From: Actinomycetota bacterium
GTDB taxonomy: Bacteria; Actinomycetota; Humimicrobiia; Humimicrobiales; Humimicrobiaceae
NCBI GenBank assembly: GCA_028698215.1
Contig: JAQVDY010000011.1
Location: 1-58,034, forward strand
Reading direction: 5' to 3'
DNA: 58,034 nt
Shown: piece after piece, positions 16,216-25,474 of the stretch
Layout: every line of letters begins with the position of its first letter
Numbering within the stretch: the first letter of the stretch is position 1
Position numbers and translations under genes: made by a program
The notes under the pieces: model-generated
What the model was told of the DNA's origin: nothing
The model's input: only the letters and a program-made list of their open reading frames with translations
Databases searched by the model: none

Positions 16216-17190
16216 TTAAATTTTCAAATCAGCAAAATTTAAGATAATTTCTACCAGATACTCAAAACTTATCCCGGCAGCGGCTGCCGCTTTGGGCACC
16301 AGGCTGGTAGGAGTCATTCCCGGCATGGTATTTACTTCCAATAGATAGGGCACATTATGCTGGTCCAGGATAAAATCAACCCGGGACAAGCTGGAACAAC
16401 TCAGCAGTTTATGGCTCTGAATAGCATACCTGCTTATACCCTCAGCCAAATCGTCATCCATTTGTGCCGGGACCAGGTATTCAGTCATGTTAACCGTATA
16501 CTTGGACTGGTAGTCATAAAAACCGCTCTTCGGCCTTATTTCTATTATAGGCAAAGCTATGGCCTGTCTGCCCAGTATGCTGACCGTTAACTCCCTGCCG
16601 GTTATAAACTTTTCAATCAATATTACATTATCATGTTTTGCCGCCTCCGCTATACCTGCTTCTGTCCCTTTTTGGTTACGGGATATGGTGATACCGATGG
16701 TAGAACCTTCACGATTAGGTTTAATAACTACCGGATAACCCATAGTAGACTGGATCCTGTCCTCTATATCGGCCAGGGCACCATAGTCAGGCCCCTCCAA
16801 AGCAATGTATTCCGGAGTAGGTATACCTTCACATTGCAGCAACTTTTTGGTTAAAACCTTGTCAATAACCATTGCGCTGGATAACACCCCGGAACCGGTA
16901 TATGGAATTTTGAGAAGCTCCAGTGCCCCCTGCACGGTACCATCTTCCCCATACCTGCCGTGTAAAGCCAGAAAGGCGATATCTATATCACTAAATTGAG
17001 ATGTAAAATCATTTTTAAAATCAATAAATTTAACCTGGTACCCTAGATTCTGTAAAGCGTTAAATATCTGGGTTCCAGTTTTAAGGGATACTTCCCTTTC
17101 TGCAGACACTCCTCCTGCAATTACCCCGACCCTAATAGAATCTTTTTTTCCCCTGATAGATAAATTACTAAAATACTGCGCATAATCCAT
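16216..17190 (-). CDS. ddl: D-alanine--D-alanine ligase
   Basis: 324 residues, slightly longer than the usual 305-315 because of an N-terminal extension before RVGVIAGGVSAEREVSLKTG. ATP-grasp motifs: HGRYGEDGTVQGALELL, YPVVIKPNREGSTIGI, and EVNTMPGMTPTSLVP. It makes the D-Ala-D-Ala dipeptide for MurF. The subsite motif SKYT with tyrosine suggests D-Ala rather than D-lactate as the second substrate; this follows family knowledge. Placed between murB and ftsQ. Confidence 0.94.
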   Translation of the reverse strand: MDYAQYFSNLSIRGKKDSIRVGVIAGGVSAEREVSLKTGTQIFNALQNLGYQVKFIDFKNDFTSQFSDIDIAFLALHGRYGEDGTVQGALELLKIPYTGSGVLSSAMVIDKVLTKKLLQCEGIPTPEYIALEGPDYGALADIEDRIQSTMGYPVVIKPNREGSTIGITISRNQKGTEAGIAEAAKHDNVILIEKFITGRELTVSILGRQAIALPIIEIRPKSGFYDYQSKYTVNMTEYLVPAQMDDDLAEGISRYAIQSHKLLSCSSLSRVDFILDQHNVPYLLEVNTMPGMTPTSLVPKAAAAAGISFEYLVEIILNFADLKI

Positions 17191-17191
17191 A

Positions 17192-18073
17192 TTAAAATCC
17201 TACCAATCTTACTTCATGCTCCAGGTTTATATTATATTTTAGAAATATCAGCTCCTTAACAATTTGGGATAAAACAAAAATATCCTCTGCGCTGGCATGG
17301 CCGCAATTAATCAAAAAATTAGCATGCTGCCCGGAAACTGCAGCATCCCCATACCTAAAACCTTTAAGCCCTGCTTCCTGGATAAGCTGTCCCGCAGCAT
17401 ATCCCGGGGGGTTTTTAAAAAAACAACCCGCACTTCTGGCTCCTATAGGCTGGGCTAGTTTCTTCTTACGGATAGCTTCCCTTATATTTTTCATTATTTT
17501 ATCCGGTTTTCCGCGGGATCCTGCCAATTCTGCTTCCAATATGATTTCTGCCTGGCCAGCCTTAAACTGGCGATAGCCATAATCGCTTTCTTTTAACTTA
17601 TGGCATTTGACTTCCCCCTGCCCGGAAAAGTACCGTATACTATCTACATAGCTGCAAATATTACCGCTATTGCCCTTGATGGCTCCTCCTATCGTACCGG
17701 GAATGCCGGACAGTGGGGATAAATCATATCCGATCTTAGCACCCTCTACAATAACTTTACCCAGATTTGCTGCCGCCCCTGCCTTAATCAATCCTTTGGC
17801 ATTTGAAATATGCTTAAAATCTCTTCCCAGCTGCAGCACCCCAATATTGGTAAAATCCTGATGGAATAAAATATTGGTACCGCTGCCCATCACCATAACC
17901 TCAAGTCCAATATTCCTTAAGAAATCATAAGCATGCTGAAGCTGCTCCAGATTATCTACAGCGGCAAAGGCAAAGACTCTGCCCCCCGCTTTAAGGGAGC
18001 ATTTACCAGAAATGTCATAATTAAACACCATTCCCTGGATATCCGGCTGGCCTTTGATCTTCAAATTACCCAT
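17192..18073 (-). CDS. murB: UDP-N-acetylenolpyruvoylglucosamine reductase
   Basis: 293 residues, consistent with the shorter type II MurB. FAD-binding PCMH-type region includes VMGSGTNILF and SGIPGTIGGAIKGNSG; the catalytic serine is in the SAGCFFKNP motif, with a downstream glutamate-containing EVRLVGF end. It reduces UDP-GlcNAc-enolpyruvate to UDP-MurNAc with NADPH. Its ATG overlaps the last codons of murC by 8 bases, so the two are translationally coupled. Confidence 0.94.
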   Translation of the reverse strand: MGNLKIKGQPDIQGMVFNYDISGKCSLKAGGRVFAFAAVDNLEQLQHAYDFLRNIGLEVMVMGSGTNILFHQDFTNIGVLQLGRDFKHISNAKGLIKAGAAANLGKVIVEGAKIGYDLSPLSGIPGTIGGAIKGNSGNICSYVDSIRYFSGQGEVKCHKLKESDYGYRQFKAGQAEIILEAELAGSRGKPDKIMKNIREAIRKKKLAQPIGARSAGCFFKNPPGYAAGQLIQEAGLKGFRYGDAAVSGQHANFLINCGHASAEDIFVLSQIVKELIFLKYNINLEHEVRLVGF

Positions 18074-19439
18074 TAGCTGTACCTTTCAGTAAATCCTCGG
18101 TTACCCTGGTTATGTCTCCCGCTCCCATTAGCAGCACCATATCATCCTTGCAGATATGCTGTTCCAGGTAAATGCTTATCTGGTCCAGCTTGGGCAGATA
18201 AGCCAGCTTGTTTGGAAACCCTGCCTCAATGACAGCATCTATCAGTGTTTTTCCGTTAACCCCGGGTATGGGCTGCTCTCCTGCACTGTAAACATCAGTT
18301 ATAATAAGGATATCAGTTAAGTCAAAGCAGGTTCCAAATTTTTTCAAAAGATGAGAAAGCCGACTGTAGCGATGAGGCTGGAACACTGTAATCAAGCGAT
18401 TTTTTTTATCCTGGTAGGCAGCCTCCAGGGTAGCTTTAACCTCAGAAGGGTGGTGGGCATAGTCATCAAATATTAACGCCCCTCTTTTTTCACCTTTCTT
18501 TTCAAACCTTCTTTTAGTGCCGGTAAAATATTGAATAATCTCTACCGACTTATGCATATCCAGACCCAGGCAGCGGCATACCGATAGGGCAGCCAAGCTG
18601 TTCTTTACATTATGCATGCCGGGCACACTTAACTTTACTGGCAGTTTCCGGCAGCTTTGCCCCTCCCTTACCATTAAATCATAGCTGCTCTGTAGATTTT
18701 TATGTTTTATATTCTCAGCATACAAATCATTTTTTTCTGATAATCCGTATGATAATACTTTCCTGCCTATACTTTCACTGCTCACCTTCACCTGGTCCCC
18801 GTCTACAATCACAAAACCATCTTGGTGAGTATTCTGCATAAATTCATAGAAACTCTTTTTTAACGCATCATAATTTTTATAATGGTCGATATGGTCATCT
18901 TCAATATTGGTTACGATGGATATAAAAGGATTATATTTCAAAAAGGAACCATCACTTTCACAAGCCTCGGCCACTACATATTCGCCCTGGCCGTACCTGG
19001 CATTGGACCCCAGTTCATTTAGTTCTCCCCCTATAATAATGGTAGGATCAAGGTCTAAGCCCCTTAACAGTAAACCTACCATGGAAGTAGTAGTAGTTTT
19101 GCCATGGGTACCGCTTACCGCTATACCTTTCCTAATATTAAGTATCTGGGCCAGTGCATCCGAGCGCCCTATCAGGGTTAATCCAGCTTTCCTGGCTTCC
19201 ACCATTTCCACATTTTCCTCAGGTATGGCCGCAGAATATATTACTATTTGGCTATCCTTTAAATTTTGGGCACGGTGACCAATTATTACCTCGATGCCCT
19301 CATTTTTCAACAAACTGGTGTATCTTGATTCTTTCATGTCAGAACCCTTTACCTGATGGCCCATACCTTTGAGCACCAGGGCAATGGCACTCATGCCTGC
19401 CCCGCCTATCCCGATTAAAAAATATTTATTTCCGGTCAC
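18066..19439 (-). CDS. murC: UDP-N-acetylmuramate--L-alanine ligase
   Basis: 457 residues from a GTG start. The N-terminal Rossmann part has GIGGAGMSAIALVLKGMGHQ; the ATP loop is GTHGKTTTTSM near residue 110; YAHHPSEVKATL is a hallmark of MurC. It adds L-Ala to UDP-MurNAc, the first step of stem peptide synthesis. One base separates it from the murG stop. Confidence 0.96.
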   Translation of the reverse strand: MTGNKYFLIGIGGAGMSAIALVLKGMGHQVKGSDMKESRYTSLLKNEGIEVIIGHRAQNLKDSQIVIYSAAIPEENVEMVEARKAGLTLIGRSDALAQILNIRKGIAVSGTHGKTTTTSMVGLLLRGLDLDPTIIIGGELNELGSNARYGQGEYVVAEACESDGSFLKYNPFISIVTNIEDDHIDHYKNYDALKKSFYEFMQNTHQDGFVIVDGDQVKVSSESIGRKVLSYGLSEKNDLYAENIKHKNLQSSYDLMVREGQSCRKLPVKLSVPGMHNVKNSLAALSVCRCLGLDMHKSVEIIQYFTGTKRRFEKKGEKRGALIFDDYAHHPSEVKATLEAAYQDKKNRLITVFQPHRYSRLSHLLKKFGTCFDLTDILIITDVYSAGEQPIPGVNGKTLIDAVIEAGFPNKLAYLPKLDQISIYLEQHICKDDMVLLMGAGDITRVTEDLLKGTANG

Positions 19440-19440
19440 T

Positions 19441-20580
19441 TTAGCTGTTCACCAAACTTTCTACTATTACTTTATGGCTATCCATTTTTTGTATCCTTGC
19501 CGGACGGGACACCCACTGTTTATAATGTTCTCTATTATGTTCAATTAAACCACGGATATTGTCAATCAATAAATCAGAACTTAGATCTTTTTCAGGTATT
19601 AATATGGCTTTTCCCCTATCAGCCAGAAACTGGGCATTAAAATATTGATGATTTTGTACCGCATAGGGGTAGGGGATCAAAATTGCCGGTATGCCTGTAA
19701 TCAGCAACTCAGCAATAGTGTTGGCTCCCGCCCTGGATATAATCAGGTCAGAAATCCTGTAGACCTGATCCATTTCTTCTACATAAGGCAATATATTTAA
19801 TATCATCTTGCTCTGGCTATCCAAGATTTCATCCTTCTTTTGCTTAAAATATTCATAAAAACGGTTACCGGTAATCAATACCAATTGCAGATCCTGGCTC
19901 TGTTTAAAGTAGCGGTAAATATCAATCATGATATGATTTAATTTATCTGCCCCCAGGCTGCCTCCAAAAGCTACTATGGTAAACCTTCCCTTTTCCAGGT
20001 TCCATTTTTGATAATCCTGCTTGCCATTATTATACTCCCTAATTATTTTTCTTACCGGATTGCCGCTGTACACCGTAGAAGCAGAGGGGAAATAATTTTT
20101 AGTCTCTTCAAAACTTATAAATACCTGTTGGGCATATTTGGAAAAAAACCGGTTAAGCCTCCCCGGAATATAGTTCTGCTCATGCAGCATAAACCGCTTT
20201 CTGAGAATCATGGCTGCCAGCAGCACCGGGGTGCAAACATAGCCTCCCATACCCAGGATGATATTGGGTTTAAAATCCAACAATACTTTAAGTCCTGACC
20301 AGAAGCCCAAAAAATTGGTAAAAATAAACCTGGCAGTACCGGCCAGCTTTTTTAATTTTCCCTTGGCTGCAGTCAGTCCTTTAGCTTTTATGGTGCGGAA
20401 GTTTATCCCCAGGGGAGGTATAAATTTGCTCTCCATGCCTTTGGCAGTCCCCACATACAGCAGTTCCACATCAGGATAGCTGGCCCTTATTTCTTCTATT
20501 ATGGCTATGGCCGGATATACATGCCCGGCTGTACCCCCGCCGCAGATTAAAATCCTTTTATTGGTCTTCCTGGTCCTCAT
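19441..20580 (-). CDS. murG: MurG, lipid II-forming GlcNAc transferase
   Basis: 379 residues. GT-B fold with the donor-acceptor motif GGGTAGHVYPAIAI at the N-terminus, FGGSLGADKLN mid-protein and ISRAGANTIAELLITGIPAI in the C-domain. It transfers GlcNAc onto lipid I at the inner face of the membrane. The start overlaps the ftsW end by 23 bases; GGAGAGG supports the chosen ATG. Confidence 0.95.
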   Translation of the reverse strand: MRTRKTNKRILICGGGTAGHVYPAIAIIEEIRASYPDVELLYVGTAKGMESKFIPPLGINFRTIKAKGLTAAKGKLKKLAGTARFIFTNFLGFWSGLKVLLDFKPNIILGMGGYVCTPVLLAAMILRKRFMLHEQNYIPGRLNRFFSKYAQQVFISFEETKNYFPSASTVYSGNPVRKIIREYNNGKQDYQKWNLEKGRFTIVAFGGSLGADKLNHIMIDIYRYFKQSQDLQLVLITGNRFYEYFKQKKDEILDSQSKMILNILPYVEEMDQVYRISDLIISRAGANTIAELLITGIPAILIPYPYAVQNHQYFNAQFLADRGKAILIPEKDLSSDLLIDNIRGLIEHNREHYKQWVSRPARIQKMDSHKVIVESLVNS

Positions 20581-21712
20581 CCGATACCTCTCCTACAATC
20601 ATATTTTGCCTGGATATATTAAGCAGTACCCCTACGCTTACCATGGATATAAGCAGTGAGGATCCTCCTGAACTTATAAAAGGCAGGGTTAGCCCGGTAA
20701 CCGGCAGCAGTCCTACTACCACCCCCATATTGATTAGGGCCGGGATAGAAATCATGGCAGTAAGCCCGGCAGCTAAGGTACGGCCAAAGGGTTCCCTGGT
20801 CCTAAGGCAAACCCTTATGCCAAAAAAAGTGAATAAAATAAACATCAGGATAACGGTTAATGTGCCTATCAAGCCCAGCTCTTCCCCAATAATGGCAAAG
20901 ATAAAATCGGTATGTGCTTCTGGAAGATAAGAATATTTTTGCACACTGTTGCCCAGCCCCAACCCTACAATATTTCCTGAACCCAGGGCTATAAGCGACT
21001 GGTTTACTTGAAAATTAGCAGCATCCAGCTCACTGCTGCGGTTCAGAAAGGCAAACAGCCTTTCTCTTCTATAATCCTCTAAAAACATGTAACCTACCGT
21101 AATCAATCCCCCTATAAAAGTAATACCTATAAGGTGCCCCAGCCTAACTCCTCCGGCATACATAACCACAAATACCAAAACCCATATGACTACCGCTGTA
21201 CCTAAGTCGGGCTCTAGAAAAATCAGCACAGTTATGGCCAGCAGTACTAAAAAACCAGGAAGAAACAAGTCTTTAGCCCTTAGGGTTCTGCTATACCTCC
21301 GGTTAAGGTTATCTGCAAAAAACAGGATAAGGGCTACTTTGGCAATCTCTGAAGGTTGAATATTAAAAAACCACAGGTTTATCCACCTTTTGGCCCCCCC
21401 GATCTCTTCTGCTATTCCCGGAATCAATACCAGGGCCAGCAGAACTATGGCAACAAGGATGGCTGCTATGGATATTCTCCTATATACCTGGTAGTTTATC
21501 TTGGATACGATAATCATAGCCGCTATAGACAATACCCACCACAAGATCTGGCGCCTGAAATACCAATAGGGGTCGCCAAAGTACCTTTCACCTATAACCG
21601 TAGAAGCACTGGAAATCATTATTATGCCCAAAACAGATAATATGAAAACCAGTACAAACAGTACATAGAAATCAACGTTAATTTTAAGTATGTTCCTTCG
21701 GTCTACGGTCAT
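20558..21712 (-). CDS. ftsW: FtsW, septal SEDS peptidoglycan polymerase
   Basis: 384 residues with about ten transmembrane segments. SEDS motifs: PSEIAKVALILFFA, FLEPDLGTAVV (catalytic Asp region), and the C-terminal GLTLPFISSGGSSLL. FtsW polymerises glycan chains with its cognate class B PBP, encoded in the same cluster (26998-28719). The start overlaps the murD end by 29 bases. SpoVE and RodA are close relatives; the dcw position argues for FtsW. Confidence 0.94.
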   Translation of the reverse strand: MTVDRRNILKINVDFYVLFVLVFILSVLGIIMISSASTVIGERYFGDPYWYFRRQILWWVLSIAAMIIVSKINYQVYRRISIAAILVAIVLLALVLIPGIAEEIGGAKRWINLWFFNIQPSEIAKVALILFFADNLNRRYSRTLRAKDLFLPGFLVLLAITVLIFLEPDLGTAVVIWVLVFVVMYAGGVRLGHLIGITFIGGLITVGYMFLEDYRRERLFAFLNRSSELDAANFQVNQSLIALGSGNIVGLGLGNSVQKYSYLPEAHTDFIFAIIGEELGLIGTLTVILMFILFTFFGIRVCLRTREPFGRTLAAGLTAMISIPALINMGVVVGLLPVTGLTLPFISSGGSSLLISMVSVGVLLNISRQNMIVGEVSDEDQEDQ

Positions 21713-23072
21713 TTATTCTTTCCTCCACCAGGGCCCTGAACTGATTGCCCCTGTCTTTGTAATCCACAAACATATCCATGCTGGCAAAAGCAGGAGACAG
21801 CAAAAATACACCGCCTTTGGGAGTCACAGCTAGACCTGTATCTACCGCCTGTTTTAAAGTTTTGGATTTATATACCTTAAAATTTATGTCCTTAGATTCT
21901 AACTTTTTTAATATTTGAGTTTTTGATTCCCCTATCAGCACCAGGTGCGATACCTTGATATTTAAAACCTTGAGCAAATCATCCAAATCCATGCCCTTGT
22001 CTTTTCCCCCCATCACCAGGGTTACCGGTTGGTTAAAGTTTTCTAAAGCAGCTATGGTGGAATGGGGGTTGGTAGCCTTGGAATCGTTATAACAGTCAAT
22101 GCCCCGGCATTGACCAATATATTCCAGGCGGTGCTCCAGAGGCTGGAAAGTATTTAGGGCTTGCTCTATCTCTTCATCGGCCAAATTTAAAATTTTAGCT
22201 GCAGCCACCGATGCCAAGATATTGGAAATATTGTGCTTGCCCTTAAGCATGGATTTTTCTATATTTATGCTGCCCTTTTTACCTAAAAGACTGTATTTTA
22301 TCTGCCCGGGCTTATACCACAAGTTAAGATCCCGTTTCCTGTTAAGCCCATAATTGATGATCTGCGATGGAATCCCAGTCTCAGCTAAGGTACGGTTAAT
22401 AATGGCATCATTCCTGTTTAACAGGCAAAAGCTGGATTTATTCTGGTAGGCGAACAGCTTAAATTTGATTTTAGCATATTGTTCCACACTTCCATGCCGA
22501 TCAATATGGTCACTGCTGATATTGAGCAAAATACCTATATGAGGCGAAAAACTGTTAGACCTTTCCAACTGGAAACTGCTAACCTCTATCACCCGGTACA
22601 GCTCACTGCCTTCCAGGTTATTAATTAAAGGGTCCCCCACATTCCCGCATACCCTGGCCTCTCTACCATTTTTTTTAAGAATATGGCCCAGCAGGTTAAC
22701 TACCGTAGTCTTGCCATTGGTTCCAGTAACAGCAATAGTTCTTTTTCTCTCTGCCCTGGGAAGCAAGCTCCAGGCTAACTCCAATTCACTCCATACCGGT
22801 ACATTTATCTCCAGGGCATATCTAATCACTGGGTGGCTGGCAGGAATACCGGGGCTGGCAATAACTATATCAGCATCATCTAAAGCTTCTTTTTTTCTGG
22901 CATCTGGGCCCAGAACAACCCTTACGCCCAATTCCCTGATATTTCCAATATCTGCGTGGGCATTATCATCCAGGGCAATCAAAGTCTCAGCCATAGGCTT
23001 CATCTTTTTAATAACCGCCTGTCCGGTCTTACCCAATCCCAACACTAATATGTTTTTACCTTTTAAAAACAT
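21684..23072 (-). CDS. murD: UDP-N-acetylmuramoylalanine--D-glutamate ligase
   Basis: 462 residues from ATG 23072 (MFLKGKNILVLGLGKTG); a 25-codon longer frame reaching 23147 would overlap mraY and lacks family similarity, so it is rejected. ATP loop AVTGTNGKTTVVNLL is near residue 115, with YNDSKATNPHSTIAAL in the C-terminal domain. Adds D-Glu to UDP-MurNAc-L-Ala. Confidence 0.94.
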   Translation of the reverse strand: MFLKGKNILVLGLGKTGQAVIKKMKPMAETLIALDDNAHADIGNIRELGVRVVLGPDARKKEALDDADIVIASPGIPASHPVIRYALEINVPVWSELELAWSLLPRAERKRTIAVTGTNGKTTVVNLLGHILKKNGREARVCGNVGDPLINNLEGSELYRVIEVSSFQLERSNSFSPHIGILLNISSDHIDRHGSVEQYAKIKFKLFAYQNKSSFCLLNRNDAIINRTLAETGIPSQIINYGLNRKRDLNLWYKPGQIKYSLLGKKGSINIEKSMLKGKHNISNILASVAAAKILNLADEEIEQALNTFQPLEHRLEYIGQCRGIDCYNDSKATNPHSTIAALENFNQPVTLVMGGKDKGMDLDDLLKVLNIKVSHLVLIGESKTQILKKLESKDINFKVYKSKTLKQAVDTGLAVTPKGGVFLLSPAFASMDMFVDYKDRGNQFRALVEERINDRRPKEHT

Positions 23073-23080
23073 TTGCAGCC

Positions 23081-24094
23081 CTAATCTATAAATTTTACAT
23101 AATAGAGGAAAAATCCCAAACCAGCCAGAAGGCCCCCCACTATCCAAAACCTGATTATTACCTTGATTTCAGGCCAGCCCATTAACTCAAAATGATGATG
23201 GATAGGAGCCATCTTAAATACCCTCTTTTTAAACATTTTAAACCAGAGTACCTGTATGATCACAGAAAGGGTTTCTATCACAAAAATTCCTCCAATTATA
23301 ACTAACAGCAATTCCTGTTTCAAAATAATGGCCACTGCAGCTATTAAACCGCCCAAGCCAAAGGATCCAGTATCTCCCATGAAAATCTCTGCAGGAGCGG
23401 TATTCCACCACAAGAAACCGATGCAGGCAGCAATGGTGCCTCCGCATATTACTGCAATATCAACACTGTAGCCTATATCAAAGATAGTCCACTCCAAAAA
23501 AGCAATAAACATAAACATGCCCAGCACAATAGATGAAGTGCCTGCAGCCAGCCCGTCCAAGCCATCAGTTAGGTTTACCGCATTGGTTGCACTGATAATT
23601 ATTACTACTACCAGCAGGTAATACCAATAACCCATATCCCAAACCAGCGAAGTCAAGGGAAGGCTGATAGTAGTATCCAGTTTTAACACCCATATGCCTA
23701 TAACTATAAAATAGATGCATATCACTATCAGCAAAAATATTTTCACCCAGCCCCTTAAACCCAGGGACCTCTTTTTCTTTAAGGAGATATAGTCATCTAT
23801 AAATCCAACCAGAGAGCACATTAAAAAGACGGTAAACACAAATATTCCTTCACGGCTGAACTCCTGGTATCTAAAATATTTAATGAGGCTTACTACGGTA
23901 AAGGCAATAAGAGAAGACAAAATGAAGACCAGCCCTCCCATGGTAGGAGTGCCCACCTTGGTGGAATGTGTTTTAGGTCCATCTATCCTTATTTTTTCAC
24001 CAATTTGCTTGGTTTTCTGAAACTTGATAAAAATAGGGGTGGCAATCAGTGATATCAGGCCTCCAATTATTATCGACAAGAAAATCCAGTTCAT
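23081..24094 (-). CDS. mraY: Phospho-N-acetylmuramoyl-pentapeptide transferase
   Basis: 337 residues with about ten transmembrane helices. Diagnostic motifs: KTHSTKVGTPTMGGL near the N-terminus, NAVNLTDGLDGLAAG (catalytic Asp), GDTGSFGLGGLIAAVAI, and APIHHHFELMGWPE, which binds nucleotide. It transfers phospho-MurNAc-pentapeptide to undecaprenyl phosphate, forming lipid I. Between murF and murD as in most dcw clusters. Confidence 0.96.
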   Translation of the reverse strand: MNWIFLSIIIGGLISLIATPIFIKFQKTKQIGEKIRIDGPKTHSTKVGTPTMGGLVFILSSLIAFTVVSLIKYFRYQEFSREGIFVFTVFLMCSLVGFIDDYISLKKKRSLGLRGWVKIFLLIVICIYFIVIGIWVLKLDTTISLPLTSLVWDMGYWYYLLVVVIIISATNAVNLTDGLDGLAAGTSSIVLGMFMFIAFLEWTIFDIGYSVDIAVICGGTIAACIGFLWWNTAPAEIFMGDTGSFGLGGLIAAVAIILKQELLLVIIGGIFVIETLSVIIQVLWFKMFKKRVFKMAPIHHHFELMGWPEIKVIIRFWIVGGLLAGLGFFLYYVKFID

Positions 24095-24105
24095 TTATTT
24101 TCCAT

Positions 24106-25473
24106 TCAAATTTGGTTAATAATATCTTCCATACGGTTAGCCCTGGACCCCTTAACCAGCACCACATCACCGTCTTTTAGCAGTTTCCCAATATTGTCCA
24201 GGCAATCCTGCTTGCTTTCAAAGTGAACGCTTCTACCCTTATACCCATCATTAAAATATGCAGACCAATGGCCAAAAGTGATTAATAAATCAATTCCCGC
24301 CTGGGCAGCTTTTTCGCCCATCTGGTAATGTAAGCGGGCAGAATCAGGTCCCAGTTCCAGCATATCAGCCAGTACTGCTACCGACCTGGACTGATTAGCA
24401 TCAGCTATCTGTTTTAAACTTTCCAAAGCAAAAGAAACTGACAGGGGATTAGCATTATAGCAATCATTTATAATTAAAATTGATCCTTTCTGCATTACCT
24501 GCATCCGGTCATGCTCCAGGCTGGCCTGCGATAATCCTTCCCTTATAACCGATGGAGCCAGGCCCAGGTGATGGCTAACTCCAGCCGCAGCACAGGCATT
24601 ATAAATATGGTGATAGCCGGCAATATTCATATTGACCGAAGTCACCTTTTGCTCCCGGTAAAAAAAATCAAAAGAAAATCTTCCCCTGCAGTCCGCTTTG
24701 GGATTCCTGAAATTATAATCCAGGCTGGGGTCACCCCCAAACTCTTTAATCCGGCAGCAGACCAAATCCTTAATATGCGGGGTCCATTGATTATCATGGT
24801 TTAAGAATAGTACTCCCCCTTTTTCAGAAATATATTCTGCAATTTCTGCTTTGGTATTGGCTATCTCTTCCATACTGCTAAAGAATTCCAGATGGGATTC
24901 ACCTACAGCAGTAATTACACCTATGTCCGGATGTATTATTTCTGATAACTGCCTTATTTGTCCTTTTTGCCTCATGGCTATTTCAGCAATAAAGTATTTG
25001 GTGCCCAGCTTTAAATCCAGTATAGCTTTTGGCACCCCTATATCATTATTGAAATTTTTAGGGGTAAAGCCTATGGGATATTTCCGGCCCAAAATGCTAA
25101 CCAGCATATTTTTAGTAGTGGTTTTTCCCACACTTCCCGTAATGCCTATTACCACCGGATTGATATATTTTAAATAATGGCGGGCAAGATCATGTAGGAA
25201 TATTAAATTATCAGCAGCTGATAAAATTAAACATTTTTCAGGCCGGTTACTGCTGTAGCCTTCTTCTGCCACAAACCCCGCCGCTCCCCTCTTTACCGCT
25301 TCTTCTATAAAATGGTGCCCGTTAAAATTAGGTCCCCGTAAAGGCACAAAAAAATCACCGGGTTTAATATGGCGGCTGTCCGTAGAAATAGAACCAATAA
25401 AGTCCCCAGGATTTCCCCTAACCAGCTTGGATGAGGTCCAATCAAGCACCTGCTTTATTTCTGTTTTTTCCAT
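24106..25473 (-). CDS. murF: UDP-MurNAc-tripeptide--D-Ala-D-Ala ligase
   Basis: 455 residues. N-terminal Mur domain with STDSRHIKPGDFFVPLRG, ATP loop ITGSVGKTTTKNML near residue 112, and INDCYNANPLSVSFALESL in the C-domain. It adds the D-Ala-D-Ala made by Ddl to the tripeptide. Separated from murE by one base. Confidence 0.95.
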   Translation of the reverse strand: MEKTEIKQVLDWTSSKLVRGNPGDFIGSISTDSRHIKPGDFFVPLRGPNFNGHHFIEEAVKRGAAGFVAEEGYSSNRPEKCLILSAADNLIFLHDLARHYLKYINPVVIGITGSVGKTTTKNMLVSILGRKYPIGFTPKNFNNDIGVPKAILDLKLGTKYFIAEIAMRQKGQIRQLSEIIHPDIGVITAVGESHLEFFSSMEEIANTKAEIAEYISEKGGVLFLNHDNQWTPHIKDLVCCRIKEFGGDPSLDYNFRNPKADCRGRFSFDFFYREQKVTSVNMNIAGYHHIYNACAAAGVSHHLGLAPSVIREGLSQASLEHDRMQVMQKGSILIINDCYNANPLSVSFALESLKQIADANQSRSVAVLADMLELGPDSARLHYQMGEKAAQAGIDLLITFGHWSAYFNDGYKGRSVHFESKQDCLDNIGKLLKDGDVVLVKGSRANRMEDIINQI

Positions 25474-25474
25474 A